Source: an uncultured Lachnospiraceae bacterium (lineage in GTDB: Bacteria > Bacillota > Clostridia > Lachnospirales > Lachnospiraceae). Taken from it: a DNA stretch of 51,455 nucleotides. Numbering within the stretch: position 1 is the first letter of the stretch; the number at the start of each line of letters is the position of its first letter. The notes beneath the pieces are model-generated. The model saw nothing but the letters and a program-made list of their open reading frames with translations, did not search any database and was not told the DNA's origin. A program made the position numbers and the translations under genes. The DNA lies in the NCBI GenBank assembly GCA_910587305.1, contig CAJUKV010000027.1:1-51455 (forward strand), given 5' to 3'. This document shows positions 17,101 through 24,741 of this stretch, piece after piece.

Positions 17101-17511
17101 ATGAAATCAGGAAAAAGAAAAGAATTACTCCATATTCTGTCGGCCATTACCGCCGTGATATTCGTATATGCACTCTTTACTCTGCTGGGAATCGGCTGCC
17201 CCATTAAGTTTGTCACCGGTATTTCCTGTATGGGCTGCGGTATGACCAGAGCATGGCTCTGCGTTTTACGCCTTGATTTCAAAAGCGCTTTTTACTATCA
17301 TCCCGGCTTTTGGATTCCTCCCCTTGTTCTCATTCTTTTCTATCTAAAAAATAAAAAAATTATTAAAAATTATAAATTTTTTATGTTTACAGCTGCCGCA
17401 ATTTTTGTTATAATCTACCTCGTTAGACTCATATATTTAAACGATGACATTGTTGTTTTCCAGCCGGAAAATAACATCCTGTCAAAAATCTCAAAAAAAT
17501 TTATACACTAA
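17101..17511 (+). CDS. DUF2752 small membrane protein
   Basis: A 136-residue membrane protein of the DUF2752 family. The family block is ISCMGCGMTRAW (about residues 41-52) followed by LRLDFKSAFYYHP. Hydrophobic spans cover about residues 12-31, 66-81 and 92-110. The start at 17101 (MKSGKRKE) follows GGGGG in a leader repeat; an upstream ATG at 17047 would only translate that repeat. The function of the family is unknown. The zinc-ribbon DUF4234 gene starts 12 nt after its stop, so the two form an operon. Confidence 0.85.
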   Translation: MKSGKRKELLHILSAITAVIFVYALFTLLGIGCPIKFVTGISCMGCGMTRAWLCVLRLDFKSAFYYHPGFWIPPLVLILFYLKNKKIIKNYKFFMFTAAAIFVIIYLVRLIYLNDDIVVFQPENNILSKISKKFIH

Positions 17512-17523
17512 GAGGAGGATGTC

Positions 17524-18114
17524 ATGTTTTGTAAAAAATGCGGAAAAGAGGTTCCTGACAACACAAAGTTTTGTCCTCATTGCGGGGAAGATCTTTCTTT
17601 GGAAAGCAGAGTTGCAAACGCCGCCAATAATGTATTCCATGCTACCGAAGAGGAATTAAAAAGCTCTATCAATGAAGTACATCAGTCTTTTACCGGCCAG
17701 CAGACGTCGTCTGGCGCAAGGCTTAAAGATGACAGAGGATTGCTTTCCTATATTTTGCTTTCCCTGATTACATGTGGTATCTATAGCTACTATTTTATTT
17801 ACAAAATGGCTGCCGATGTAAACGTTGCCTGTGAAGGCGACGGGGAGGAAACCGCCGGATTACTTGCTTTTATTCTCTTATCATTTGCCACCTGTGGTAT
17901 TTATGCCTGGATTTGGTACTATAAGTTAGGGAACCGCTTATCTTCTAATGCCGGACGCTATGGCCTATCCTTTCAGGAAAACGGCACCACCGTGCTGCTA
18001 TGGTTAATTTTCGGTTCGCTCTTGTGCGGAATTGGCGCATTTGTTGCAATGCACATCCTGATTAAAAATACAAATCAGATTTGCAACGCTTATAACCGCG
18101 CTCATAATTTATAA
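17524..18114 (+). CDS. Zinc-ribbon DUF4234 membrane protein
   Basis: The 196-residue protein begins with a zinc ribbon, MFCKKCGKEV and KFCPHCGEDL (two CxxC pairs, residues 3-6 and 17-20), then a linker of about 45 residues and a DUF4234 membrane region with two related segments, SLITCGIYSYYFIYKM and SFATCGIYAWIWYYKLG, and a final span. The repeated TCGIY block is the DUF4234 hallmark. The ribosome site is GAGGAGG. Its role is unknown; the coupling to the DUF2752 gene, with which such proteins often co-occur, is visible here by the 12-nt gap. Confidence 0.88.
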   Translation: MFCKKCGKEVPDNTKFCPHCGEDLSLESRVANAANNVFHATEEELKSSINEVHQSFTGQQTSSGARLKDDRGLLSYILLSLITCGIYSYYFIYKMAADVNVACEGDGEETAGLLAFILLSFATCGIYAWIWYYKLGNRLSSNAGRYGLSFQENGTTVLLWLIFGSLLCGIGAFVAMHILIKNTNQICNAYNRAHNL

Positions 18115-18129
18115 GCTAATAAAAACTTT

Positions 18130-18231
18130 AAGGGGATGTCGCAAAACGGCAGATTCATACAATATATAGCAGTCAAATGCAAGAAAGTTTGGCATATATT
18201 GTATAACAGCCAAGTTTTGCAACAGCCCCTT
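18130..18231. repeat. 102-bp hairpin element, possibly also a terminator
   Basis: AAGGGGATGTCGCAAAAC at one end mirrors GTTTTGCAACAGCCCCTT at the other with two mismatches, and the inner arms (CATACAATATATA / TATATTGTATA) continue the pairing. A TTTTT run follows at 18235-18239. It lies 15 nt after the DUF4234 stop codon. Confidence 0.75.
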
Positions 18232-18245
18232 ATCTTTTTGCTTCA

Positions 18246-18302
18246 TATTTATACCCCCGCATACCGCAAGCGCAGCTTGCGGTATGCAAGGGGTATAAAT
18301 AT
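18246..18302. repeat. Leader repeat family 2 as a nearly perfect palindrome
   Basis: ATTTATACCCCCGCATACCG mirrors the second half, which ends GCAAGGGGTATAAAT and is followed by an ATG that opens only an 18-codon frame. This copy may be a leader that has lost its gene. Confidence 0.75.
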
Positions 18303-18305
18303 GAA

Positions 18306-18354
18306 AAAATCCGCACTTCCTTTTTATTATTTATTAGAAAGCTGCGGATTTTAT
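18306..18354. terminator. Two-way terminator between DUF4234 and CAP genes
   Basis: AAAATCCGCA and TGCGGATTTT pair around an A/T-rich loop, with T and A runs on both sides. A closely similar structure is at 24659-24698, so the hairpin itself is a repeated type. Confidence 0.65.
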
Positions 18355-18380
18355 TAAAATTTATTTATTTTTCCCTATAT

Positions 18381-19220
18381 TTAGTCTGTAAAACATTGTG
18401 TCCAATAAAAGCCGTACTTATCACTTGCCTGATAACAGCCTACTCCAATATGACCAAACTCAGCCCGCAATATATTTGCCCTGTGTCCGGGAGAATTCAT
18501 CCATCCCTCCATAACCTCCGCCGGTGTATCCTGACCTGCCGCAATGTTTTCTCCGGCCGTTCTATATTTTACGCCATTTTGATCAAATGCCGTAAAACAT
18601 GCCGTCCCATCCGGTCTCGTATGTGAAAATAAAGTTACCGTTTCTTTCGCGCGAACCAGCGATGTTCTCATCAATTCCGGTGTTGTAGAAATCTTTCCAA
18701 GACCATTCTCCTCGCGAACTTTGTTTACAAGTTCCACCACTTCATAAGCAAATTCCAAATTGTTTTCATCAGAAGGGTTTATATCTATATTTGTTTCCGT
18801 TGGTTTATTGTTTGCGGGCGCAGGTGCAGGCGCTTTTGTAACGGTTCCATTGCCAATACGTCCTTCCGCTTTTCCAATGGTTGCATAATGCAAATAATAG
18901 CTTGGAAGATCTTCGCCAAATGCCGCCTGTAAATCAGGATACTTTTCTTTGTAATACCGTACGTTAAATTCTTCGTTTCCCTGACGCCCTTCCGCCATTC
19001 CGGATGTCAGAAAATGATTGAATAATGAATTGCTGTTGTCTCCAATTGCCGCCTGCAAATCAGGATTATGCTCCAGATAATAAGCGCTGTCGAACACTGC
19101 CTCATAAACAGACTTGTCATTTTTCGCCGCTTCCACCGGAAAACCTATCGTAATAAACAATATTACGGCAGTTAAAACCAGCATAATCTTCCTTGAAATA
19201 CCTGTTTGTTGCTTTCTCAT
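18381..19220 (-). CDS. Secreted CAP-domain (SCP/PR1) protein with two NPDL repeats
   Basis: The 279-residue protein has a signal peptide (residues 12-31, ending VEAA), then two related segments of about 48 residues, DSAYYLEHNPDLQAAIGD..AEGRQG and RYYKEKYPDLQAAFGE..AEGRIG, a Pro/Ala linker (about 130-140) and a C-terminal CAP domain (about 155-279) with LVNKVREENGL, LFSHTRPDG, TAGENIAAG, SPGHRANIL and FYWTQCF. Bacterial CAP proteins are extracellular and often linked to the cell wall; the two repeats may be wall or carbohydrate binding. The gene stands alone, bounded by a terminator on one side and a long non-coding leader of the neighbour on the other. Confidence 0.88.
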   Translation of the reverse strand: MRKQQTGISRKIMLVLTAVILFITIGFPVEAAKNDKSVYEAVFDSAYYLEHNPDLQAAIGDNSNSLFNHFLTSGMAEGRQGNEEFNVRYYKEKYPDLQAAFGEDLPSYYLHYATIGKAEGRIGNGTVTKAPAPAPANNKPTETNIDINPSDENNLEFAYEVVELVNKVREENGLGKISTTPELMRTSLVRAKETVTLFSHTRPDGTACFTAFDQNGVKYRTAGENIAAGQDTPAEVMEGWMNSPGHRANILRAEFGHIGVGCYQASDKYGFYWTQCFTD

Positions 19221-19304
19221 ACCACCTCTCCTTTCGCTAATTGCATAGCCATAAACTACGACTTTTCAGTTACTTAATCCTTTGTAGAACTGTAATAAGT
19301 ATAA

Positions 19305-19393
19305 CCGGATTTTCATATTTTTTCAACGGGGTTATGTGATATTGGGATTGTTTCCTTGTTGAAAGTCAATTATAATAATAACTGAAAATCCGG
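19305..19393 (+). promoter_or_regulatory. Promoter of the flavin reductase pair, flanked by inverted arms
   Basis: TTGTTT (19348-19353), 17 bp and TATAAT (19371-19376). The stretch 19351-19380 matches 20823-20852 before the GNAT gene in 26 of 30 positions. CCGGATTTTCA (19305) and TGAAAATCCGG (19383) mirror each other around the promoter, a likely regulator site. Confidence 0.6.
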
Positions 19394-19499
19394 ATTGACC
19401 GGGCAAAGTAAAGGATGCTTTTTGTCCGAAGCTCAAGAAGACGGGCGTTAAAAAAGCGAAAAAATCGGGATTGAATCTGCATAGGAAACGGAGGAAAGA

Positions 19500-19581
19500 G
19501 TGAAAGGTTTTCAACCTTTCACTCACAAGTTTGTGTCTGCGCTGCATCCACAAACTTGATATGCGAAAGAAGCAGCGCAGA
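19500..19581 (+). ncRNA. Structured 5' leader with a candidate H-type pseudoknot
   Basis: A perfect hairpin GTGAAAGGTT-TTC-AACCTTTCAC (19500-19522) is followed by two interleaved perfect stems: CAAGTTTGTG (19526-19535) with CACAAACTTG (19549-19558), and TCTGCGCTGC (19536-19545) with GCAGCGCAGA (19572-19581). The order 5'a-5'b-3'a-3'b is that of a pseudoknot or of two exclusive hairpins, only a few nt before the ribosome site. Confidence 0.55.
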
Positions 19582-19598
19582 AATGAGGAAAAACATAA

Positions 19599-20111
19599 AT
19601 GGTTTTAATGGTTGATACGACAGCAAAACATACAGGAAAAGCCATAGCGGAGGAATTGCTTCGCAGCGGTAAAAATGCTGCCGAGTTTGAGCTGATTGAC
19701 ACCACAGGGATGCACATATCGCACTGTGTCGGGTGTAATTACTGTTGGCTGAAAACGCCGGGAGTATGTGCTATCCGGGACGATTATGAGCCGATATTAA
19801 AAAAAATGAGCAAAGCCGATCAGGTTTGGCTGATTTCGGATACACACTTTGGATTTGTTTCCTGGCAGACCAAAAACATTGTAGACAGAATTATGCCCCT
19901 TGTCACCATGTATCTGAAATTTAAAGATGGGCAGATGCGTCATGTAATGCGCTATAATCATCAGCCGGATATTGGAATTATCTATACCGGAGACGGCGAC
20001 CAGGCTTACCTTGAACGGTGGTGTGAGCGTACCACATTAAATTTAGGGAGCCGTTCGCTGGGAGTCTTTTCCGAAAGCAACGGAAAGGGGGCGGTTTCAT
20101 GCATGTTGTAA
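19599..20111 (+). CDS. Flavodoxin-fold NAD(P)H-dependent FMN reductase-like protein
   Basis: A 170-residue flavodoxin-like oxidoreductase. It shows the fold core VLMVDTTAKHTGKAI, the Cys-containing block HCVGCNYCWLKTPGVC (about residues 40-55) typical of this reductase family, WLISDTHFGF and DIGIIYTGDGD. The usual GSPR phosphate loop is replaced by DTTAKHTG. A GAGGAAAAA site lies about 8 nt before the ATG, after a 215-nt structured leader. Its end overlaps the next gene by 13 nt, so the two are translated together and may form a complex or succeed each other in a reaction. Confidence 0.8.
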   Translation: MVLMVDTTAKHTGKAIAEELLRSGKNAAEFELIDTTGMHISHCVGCNYCWLKTPGVCAIRDDYEPILKKMSKADQVWLISDTHFGFVSWQTKNIVDRIMPLVTMYLKFKDGQMRHVMRYNHQPDIGIIYTGDGDQAYLERWCERTTLNLGSRSLGVFSESNGKGAVSCML

Positions 20112-20767
20112 TTATCAATGGAAGTCCGCGGATACCAAAATACAGCAATACGGAGAAAATCATTGCGGCCTTTGCCAAAGGGCTGTCAGAAAAAGGAAGT
20201 ACCTTTGAAACATATGCAATTTCCAACCGAAACACATGGGATAAAATTCGTGATGCTTACATCAAAAACGATGAAATCCTCATTGCCCTGCCATTATTTG
20301 TAGAATGTGTGCCCGGACTTCTTTTGAAATTTTTGGAAACACTCCCCCAAAAGGATGAACAGACAAGGCTTTCATTTCTTTTGCAAAGCGGCTTTGCGGA
20401 GGGGTGCCAGCTTCGCTGCGGCGAGGCATTTCTGGCAAAACTGCCGGAATATTTGGGCGTTCGTTATGGCGGCTGTCTGGTAAAGGGAGGTAATTTCGGA
20501 ATCCGGATTTTGGAGGAAGAAAAGCAGGCGCAGGCCACAAAACCGTATCAGGCAATGGGGAAACTGTTTGCAGAGGGAGACGGCTTCTTCCGTGAGGAGG
20601 CCAAAAAATTTACCGGCCCGGAATATTTGCCGCTTCCTATGCGCCTGGTGACGGGATTGATGTTCAAAACCCTTGCGAAAAAGATGTTTCAGAAGGCGGC
20701 GGCATCGTGGGGGTGTCGTGTGCCCCTTGATGAAAAAGTATGGGAAACAGGCCGTAACGGGTACTAA
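20099..20767 (+). CDS. NAD(P)H-dependent oxidoreductase, flavodoxin fold
   Basis: A 222-residue flavin reductase-like protein. The phosphate loop is VVIINGSPRIPKYSNT at the N-terminus, followed by LIALPLFVECVPGLLLKFLE, the region that usually contacts FMN, and a C-terminal helical part. It starts inside the end of the preceding reductase gene (overlap 13 nt, GGGGG ribosome site inside that gene), so expression is tightly linked. The pair shares promoter architecture with the GNAT gene downstream. The substrate is unknown; reduction of quinones, nitro or azo groups is usual for the family. Confidence 0.82.
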   Translation: MHVVIINGSPRIPKYSNTEKIIAAFAKGLSEKGSTFETYAISNRNTWDKIRDAYIKNDEILIALPLFVECVPGLLLKFLETLPQKDEQTRLSFLLQSGFAEGCQLRCGEAFLAKLPEYLGVRYGGCLVKGGNFGIRILEEEKQAQATKPYQAMGKLFAEGDGFFREEAKKFTGPEYLPLPMRLVTGLMFKTLAKKMFQKAAASWGCRVPLDEKVWETGRNGY

Positions 20768-20817
20768 TTTTAAAAATAAGTGCTAAGAGAAGCATCCGGC
20801 ATTTTTGATTTCTCACT

Positions 20818-20852
20818 TTGGGTTTCCTTGTCGAAAGCCAGTTATAATTATA
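20818..20852 (+). promoter_or_regulatory. Promoter of the GNAT gene, twin of 19348-19380
   Basis: TATAAT at 20843-20848, with the upstream block TTTCCTTGTCGAAAGCCAGT nearly identical to that at 19351. The conserved spacer points to a shared regulator. Confidence 0.55.
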
Positions 20853-20906
20853 GCTACGAATCGGAGCTTGAACGGTGGGTATTTATATAACAGGAGAATA
20901 AAAAGT

Positions 20907-21749
20907 ATGTATTATTATAAATCTTTGAATGATATTTCATACAATCAAATTGCAGCATGCTTTAACCTCGCTTTTTCTGATTATTATTTACCAATTCAAT
21001 TTACCGGACAAGAATTACAGAATTATTTTGCAATTAGTGGTGCTGACCGAAATGTATCTTATGGGGCATTCAGCAACGGCGAAATGGTTGGTTTTATATT
21101 CAATTCTTGCAATATCTACAATAACCACAAGGCAGTTTTTGATATAGGCACAGGCGTTGTACCCGAGCATAGGGGAAATAAAGTTTTTACTAATCTTTTC
21201 AGTTATGCCGAACAAGAACTCAAAAAACAACACATAGAAAAATACTATTTGGAGGTTTTACAGCAAAATGATAAAGCAATCTCTTCCTATCAAAAGCAAG
21301 GCTTTACAATTATAAGAAATTTTTCTATTTTGCAGGCTAATGGTAATGGTAAAAGGGCAATAAACACAGGGGTAGAATATATACCGCTTCATGATTTTGA
21401 CTGGGATACAGTTGGCCATTGTAATTGTCTTAATCCATCATATGAGCACTCCATTAACATATTAAAAATCAATCCCAATTTATATAACGTGGCATGCAGG
21501 AAAGAAAATGATAAAATATCTGCATTTTGCATTTTCTCCAAACAAAACGGTTCTATCGTTCAGCTTGGGTATTCTGATATCAATACATTAAAGCTTATTG
21601 TCCGACAGCTGCTATCAGAATTTAATCATATTATCGTTAAAAATATTGATGTAAATTATTCCAGCATATTGGAAATGCTTCACTCCATTAATTTTAGTGA
21701 GGTCGCCAGACAATTTGAGATGGTAAAAACCATTTATGATAACCAATAA
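20907..21749 (+). CDS. GNAT family N-acetyltransferase
   Basis: A 280-residue protein with an N-terminal GNAT domain (residues about 5-140) and a second region that looks like a weaker, degenerate GNAT repeat. The acetyl-CoA block is DIGTGVVPEHRGNKV (about residues 82-96), followed by KYYLEVLQQNDKAISSYQKQGF, the last part being the usual beta5-alpha5 motif. The start at 20907 follows CAGGAGAA by 9 nt; an upstream ATG at 20805 lies within the promoter region and is rejected. Base composition is more A/T-rich than the neighbours, which hints at separate origin. Substrate unknown. Confidence 0.85.
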   Translation: MYYYKSLNDISYNQIAACFNLAFSDYYLPIQFTGQELQNYFAISGADRNVSYGAFSNGEMVGFIFNSCNIYNNHKAVFDIGTGVVPEHRGNKVFTNLFSYAEQELKKQHIEKYYLEVLQQNDKAISSYQKQGFTIIRNFSILQANGNGKRAINTGVEYIPLHDFDWDTVGHCNCLNPSYEHSINILKINPNLYNVACRKENDKISAFCIFSKQNGSIVQLGYSDINTLKLIVRQLLSEFNHIIVKNIDVNYSSILEMLHSINFSEVARQFEMVKTIYDNQ

Positions 21750-21833
21750 AATAAGCATGCATGTGTTATTCTTATTTATTATTGAATATTATTTTGTATT
21801 AAAAATTTTCCATAAATTTTATGTTTTACATTG

Positions 21834-21872
21834 TCAGGAGGTTTACTGTGAAAAATAAATTTTTCACAAACG
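21834..21872 (+). repeat. Leader repeat family 1, single unit
   Basis: CAGGAGGTTTACT precedes GTGAAAAATAAATTTTTCAC (21848-21867), the exact palindrome of the GH2 leader. The GTG opens a frame of about 50 codons that overlaps the next gene out of frame. Confidence 0.75.
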
Positions 21873-21945
21873 AACTTGTTCGTTTTGCAAATATTGTGCC
21901 TGCGACCCAATGTTTGCAAGTTGTGAGAAAGGCATGGTTATTTGT

Positions 21946-22248
21946 ATGTTTGAAGAAATATCATTCCCTGAACATGAATATGCGTCAATACAAAATTATT
22001 TAAATAAACTGGGGTATTGTTATACCACAAGGGTATATAAAGAAATCGGGAAATATAAAGTCGGGGAATTATATACTGCCCCATGGGGTGATGTACTGAA
22101 AATAGACGAAGTGAAAACATACCGGAAAGTATCGGATCGCCCTTTCTATGACGAAATGAATGAGGACGAAAAGATAGAAATCCGTAAATACTCTGAAGAT
22201 TTAGGATTGCCATATGAATTTATAAGATTTTCTAAAAGTACAGTATGA
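21946..22248 (+). CDS. Hypothetical protein, about 100 residues
   Basis: The protein begins MFEEISFPEHEYASIQNYL and has a central strand-rich part, YTTRVYKEIGKYKVGEL and GDVLKIDEVKTY, which recalls PUA/ASCH-like domains that bind modified bases or RNA. That link is a guess from pattern only. The start at 21946 is chosen since the first 12 residues of the longer frame derive from the leader repeat region. The ribosome site is poor. It is A/T-rich like the GNAT gene before it. Confidence 0.6.
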   Translation: MFEEISFPEHEYASIQNYLNKLGYCYTTRVYKEIGKYKVGELYTAPWGDVLKIDEVKTYRKVSDRPFYDEMNEDEKIEIRKYSEDLGLPYEFIRFSKSTV

Positions 22249-22263
22249 TTTGTCAGGAAGTTG

Positions 22264-22296
22264 CGGATGCGTGAAATCAAAGATTTCACACATCCT
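22264..22296 (+). terminator. Hairpin after the 100-residue protein gene
   Basis: GGATGCGTGAAATC and GATTTCACACATCC form a 14-bp stem with one mismatch around AAA. The T-run after it is weak, so it may be a terminator or a structural repeat. Confidence 0.4.
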
Positions 22297-22366
22297 GATT
22301 TATACGTCCGCCGAAGCGGGCATTCTTCGTCTCGCTTTGCGATTCCGCAGAGCGGAATCATGGGGG

Positions 22367-23734
22367 TTAGTGTGAATCTGATTGCCCGTCAAGTGGGATA
22401 AGTTTTTTAATCCCTGGATCTTTTGCATACATCAAGATACAGATAATTGCCAAAACAGTTTCTACAACCGGCTGTGCGGCAATAACGCCGCTTAATTGCC
22501 ATAGTGCATTGAGAATTACGATTGCCGGGATAAATAATACTACATTCCTCATAATCGTAATAAGCAGGGATTTTACAGCTGCGCCTAATGCCTGAAAATA
22601 ACATGTCACCGTGTTGATAATACCAAGCATTGGCGCCGACAGGCCTAAAATGCGAATAAAATATCCTGCCTGACGGATAAGTGATTCATCATGGAGAAAT
22701 ATACCTGCCAGGTTGGTCCCAAGTAAGCAAAAAACTGCTAAAAAGACTGCCCCCAAAAGGATTCCATAAATAATTGATGTTTTCATCGTCTGCGACATTC
22801 TGTCTCTTTTTCCTGCTCCGTAATAATACCCTATAAGCGGGGCAATCCCCTGCGAAAGACCAACTGACAGCATAATCGGAACCATATCAACCTTATAGGC
22901 AATTCCGTATGATGCAACTGCGTCGGAACCATAGATCCCGATAAAATTGTTGAGAACAATATTGGAAACGCTGAGCATAACGGTAATAAGCGCACCCGGT
23001 ATTCCGATACTTACCACGCCGCCTACCATTCTTTTGTTCGGTGCAAACTGTTTTATTGAAAGCGATACCAAATAATTACCTTTTCTCTCTGCCTGAATCA
23101 TAACGGCCAGATAATAAATCGTGGAGCAAAAGAAGCCAAAGGATGTGGCAAGAGCGGCGCCGGCCGTTCCCCAGCCAAATAATACGATGAAAACAAAGTC
23201 AAAAACAATATTGACAGAATTTCCAAGCGCCAGTCCAATGGTGCTTTCTTTAATAAAGCCAATTGAGCGAAAAAGATGGACTAATCCATTGGAAAGAATA
23301 ATAAAGGGCGCTCCGAGAAAAATATATTTCAGATAATCATTGGTATAAGTTATATTTTCCGCATCGGCACCCGATATTTTTGCTATCGAATCCACAAAGA
23401 AAATACCAATGAGCAGAATAACAATTCCGGCAAGTGTCATTGCATACAGACAAAAATTCAGCGTACGCCTGACCTCTTTCTTTTTATCCTCCCCTAACAG
23501 TCTTGCTATCACGCTGTTGCCGCCCATGCCAAAAACAGAAGCAATCGACATAATAATCAAAAGAATTGGCGTACACAGTGTAACCGCAGCAATCATTGCA
23601 GGCACTTTTGTCAGGGAAACAAAATAAGTATCTGCAATGTTATAAATCAAAGTCGTAAGCTGTCCCAACATGGCCGGCAGTCCCATGCGCAAAACCGCTT
23701 TTGAGATGTTTTGTTCTTCAAATACTGTTGCCAT
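22367..23734 (-). CDS. MATE family efflux transporter
   Basis: A 455-residue, 12-span antiporter that exports cationic drugs using Na+ or H+ gradients. The N-terminus SKAVLRMGLPAMLGQLTTLIYNIADTYF is the family start, the second lobe opens with KTSIIYGILLGAVFLAV and contains LGLSAPMLGIINTVTCYFQALGA, fitting the MepA/NorM-like bacterial branch. It is divergent from a Crp/Fnr-type regulator with only 100 bp between the start codons, where two palindromes overlap the promoters. Control of the pump by that regulator is the simple inference. Confidence 0.93.
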   Translation of the reverse strand: MATVFEEQNISKAVLRMGLPAMLGQLTTLIYNIADTYFVSLTKVPAMIAAVTLCTPILLIIMSIASVFGMGGNSVIARLLGEDKKKEVRRTLNFCLYAMTLAGIVILLIGIFFVDSIAKISGADAENITYTNDYLKYIFLGAPFIILSNGLVHLFRSIGFIKESTIGLALGNSVNIVFDFVFIVLFGWGTAGAALATSFGFFCSTIYYLAVMIQAERKGNYLVSLSIKQFAPNKRMVGGVVSIGIPGALITVMLSVSNIVLNNFIGIYGSDAVASYGIAYKVDMVPIMLSVGLSQGIAPLIGYYYGAGKRDRMSQTMKTSIIYGILLGAVFLAVFCLLGTNLAGIFLHDESLIRQAGYFIRILGLSAPMLGIINTVTCYFQALGAAVKSLLITIMRNVVLFIPAIVILNALWQLSGVIAAQPVVETVLAIICILMYAKDPGIKKLIPLDGQSDSH

Positions 23735-23773
23735 GATCCTAAAACCTCCTTATTTTGATTCTTGTTATGATGA

Positions 23774-23816
23774 TTATTATACGGTATAATAAACGAAAAC
23801 ACCCGGACATATGTCC
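23774..23816. promoter_or_regulatory. Face-to-face promoters and operators of the MATE and Crp-type genes
   Basis: TTATTATACGGTATAATAA (23774-23792) is a palindrome that contains a TATAAT on each strand. A second perfect palindrome GGACATATGTCC lies at 23805-23816, just before the regulator gene. Either could be the regulator site. Confidence 0.6.
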
Positions 23817-23834
23817 TGTTTAGAGGGAAAATGT

Positions 23835-24494
23835 ATGAAAAAATCGTATGATAAAGCGTTCATAGAAACCTGTTTAAAACAGATAAAGTTTGAATCCGTA
23901 ATGGACAGCTTACAAAAATATTTATTTGTGACGCAATATCAAAAAATGGAATTTGTCACTACGCCATTACAGGAAGAACATTTATTTCAAATTATCGTTC
24001 AAGGTACTGTGAGTATTTATTTTATCAGAGATGATGGGTCAGTACATTCCCTTGCAAACGGTAAGGAGAATTACTTACTCGGTGATATGGAAATTTTCCA
24101 ACACCAGCCAGGCAATGTTTATGCGCAGGCAAATGATGATGTAATCTGTCTTGCCCTCTCTATCGAAGCAAGCAGAGGCGCACTGCTGGAAAACTGCCGG
24201 TTTTTGCAACTTGTATGCGAATCTTTAACACAAAAAATGGAATCTATCACAACGTTTGATGCTGCTCCGGCAAGTTTGAAACAACGTGTTCTGACTTACA
24301 TGAAGTACAAATGCAGCAAAGGGGAATTAAAAGGCTTACAACAGGCTGCATTTCGCTTGAACTGCAGTGCCCGCCAGCTGCAGCGAATCCTTAATCAGCA
24401 TGAATCTGATGGGATTGTAATGAAAACCGGAAAAGGAACTTACAAACTTACTGCCGCGTCATTGTGCAAAGCAGATATTCTATCTAAACACTGA
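23835..24494 (+). CDS. Crp/Fnr family transcriptional regulator
   Basis: A 219-residue regulator with an N-terminal cyclic-nucleotide-binding-type beta barrel (about 20-130; EEHLFQIIVQGTVSIYFIRDDG and NYLLGDMEIF) and a C-terminal winged helix (about 160-210; the recognition part reads LNCSARQLQRILNQHESDG). No iron-sulphur Cys cluster is seen, so it is not an Fnr sensor. The ATG at 23835 follows AGAGGGAAA; the longer frame from 23811 begins within the palindrome. It is divergent from the MATE pump gene and probably controls it and itself. Confidence 0.88.
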   Translation: MKKSYDKAFIETCLKQIKFESVMDSLQKYLFVTQYQKMEFVTTPLQEEHLFQIIVQGTVSIYFIRDDGSVHSLANGKENYLLGDMEIFQHQPGNVYAQANDDVICLALSIEASRGALLENCRFLQLVCESLTQKMESITTFDAAPASLKQRVLTYMKYKCSKGELKGLQQAAFRLNCSARQLQRILNQHESDGIVMKTGKGTYKLTAASLCKADILSKH

Positions 24495-24623
24495 TATTGG
24501 ACGGATGAACTTGAAAAAACATTTGAGGCAAATATAGATGTGATTACAGATACGTCAAACAATATCGAATTTTTTGAGCAGATAAAGAAAGATGAGGTCG
24601 TTGTTTATAAATCAAAAAGATAA
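24495..24623 (+). pseudogene. C-terminal remnant of a MntA-like nucleotidyltransferase
   Basis: The frame from 24495 to the TAA at 24621 reads YWTDELEKTFEANIDVITD and then FFEQIKKDEVVVYKSKR. This is the typical end of minimal nucleotidyltransferases (MNT, antitoxins of HEPN toxins): a DVITD strand then an FxxxIxxDEVxxY helix-strand. No start codon, catalytic GSxxxG-D-D part or HEPN partner is present, so it is a fossil. Confidence 0.55.
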
Positions 24624-24658
24624 AACCATCCTGATAAAAATATAGATTATGAAACACA

Positions 24659-24698
24659 AAAATCCGCACTCTCTTTTTGTCAGAAAGTTGCGGATTTT
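24659..24698. terminator. Two-way terminator
   Basis: AAAATCCGCACTCTC..GTTGCGGATTTT forms a stem flanked by A and T runs, almost the same as at 18306-18354. It separates plus genes from the deacetylase fragment. Confidence 0.65.
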
Positions 24699-24741
24699 CT
24701 GTAAAAATCAGTTATCTAAAATGTACGGCATCATCTTTTTT

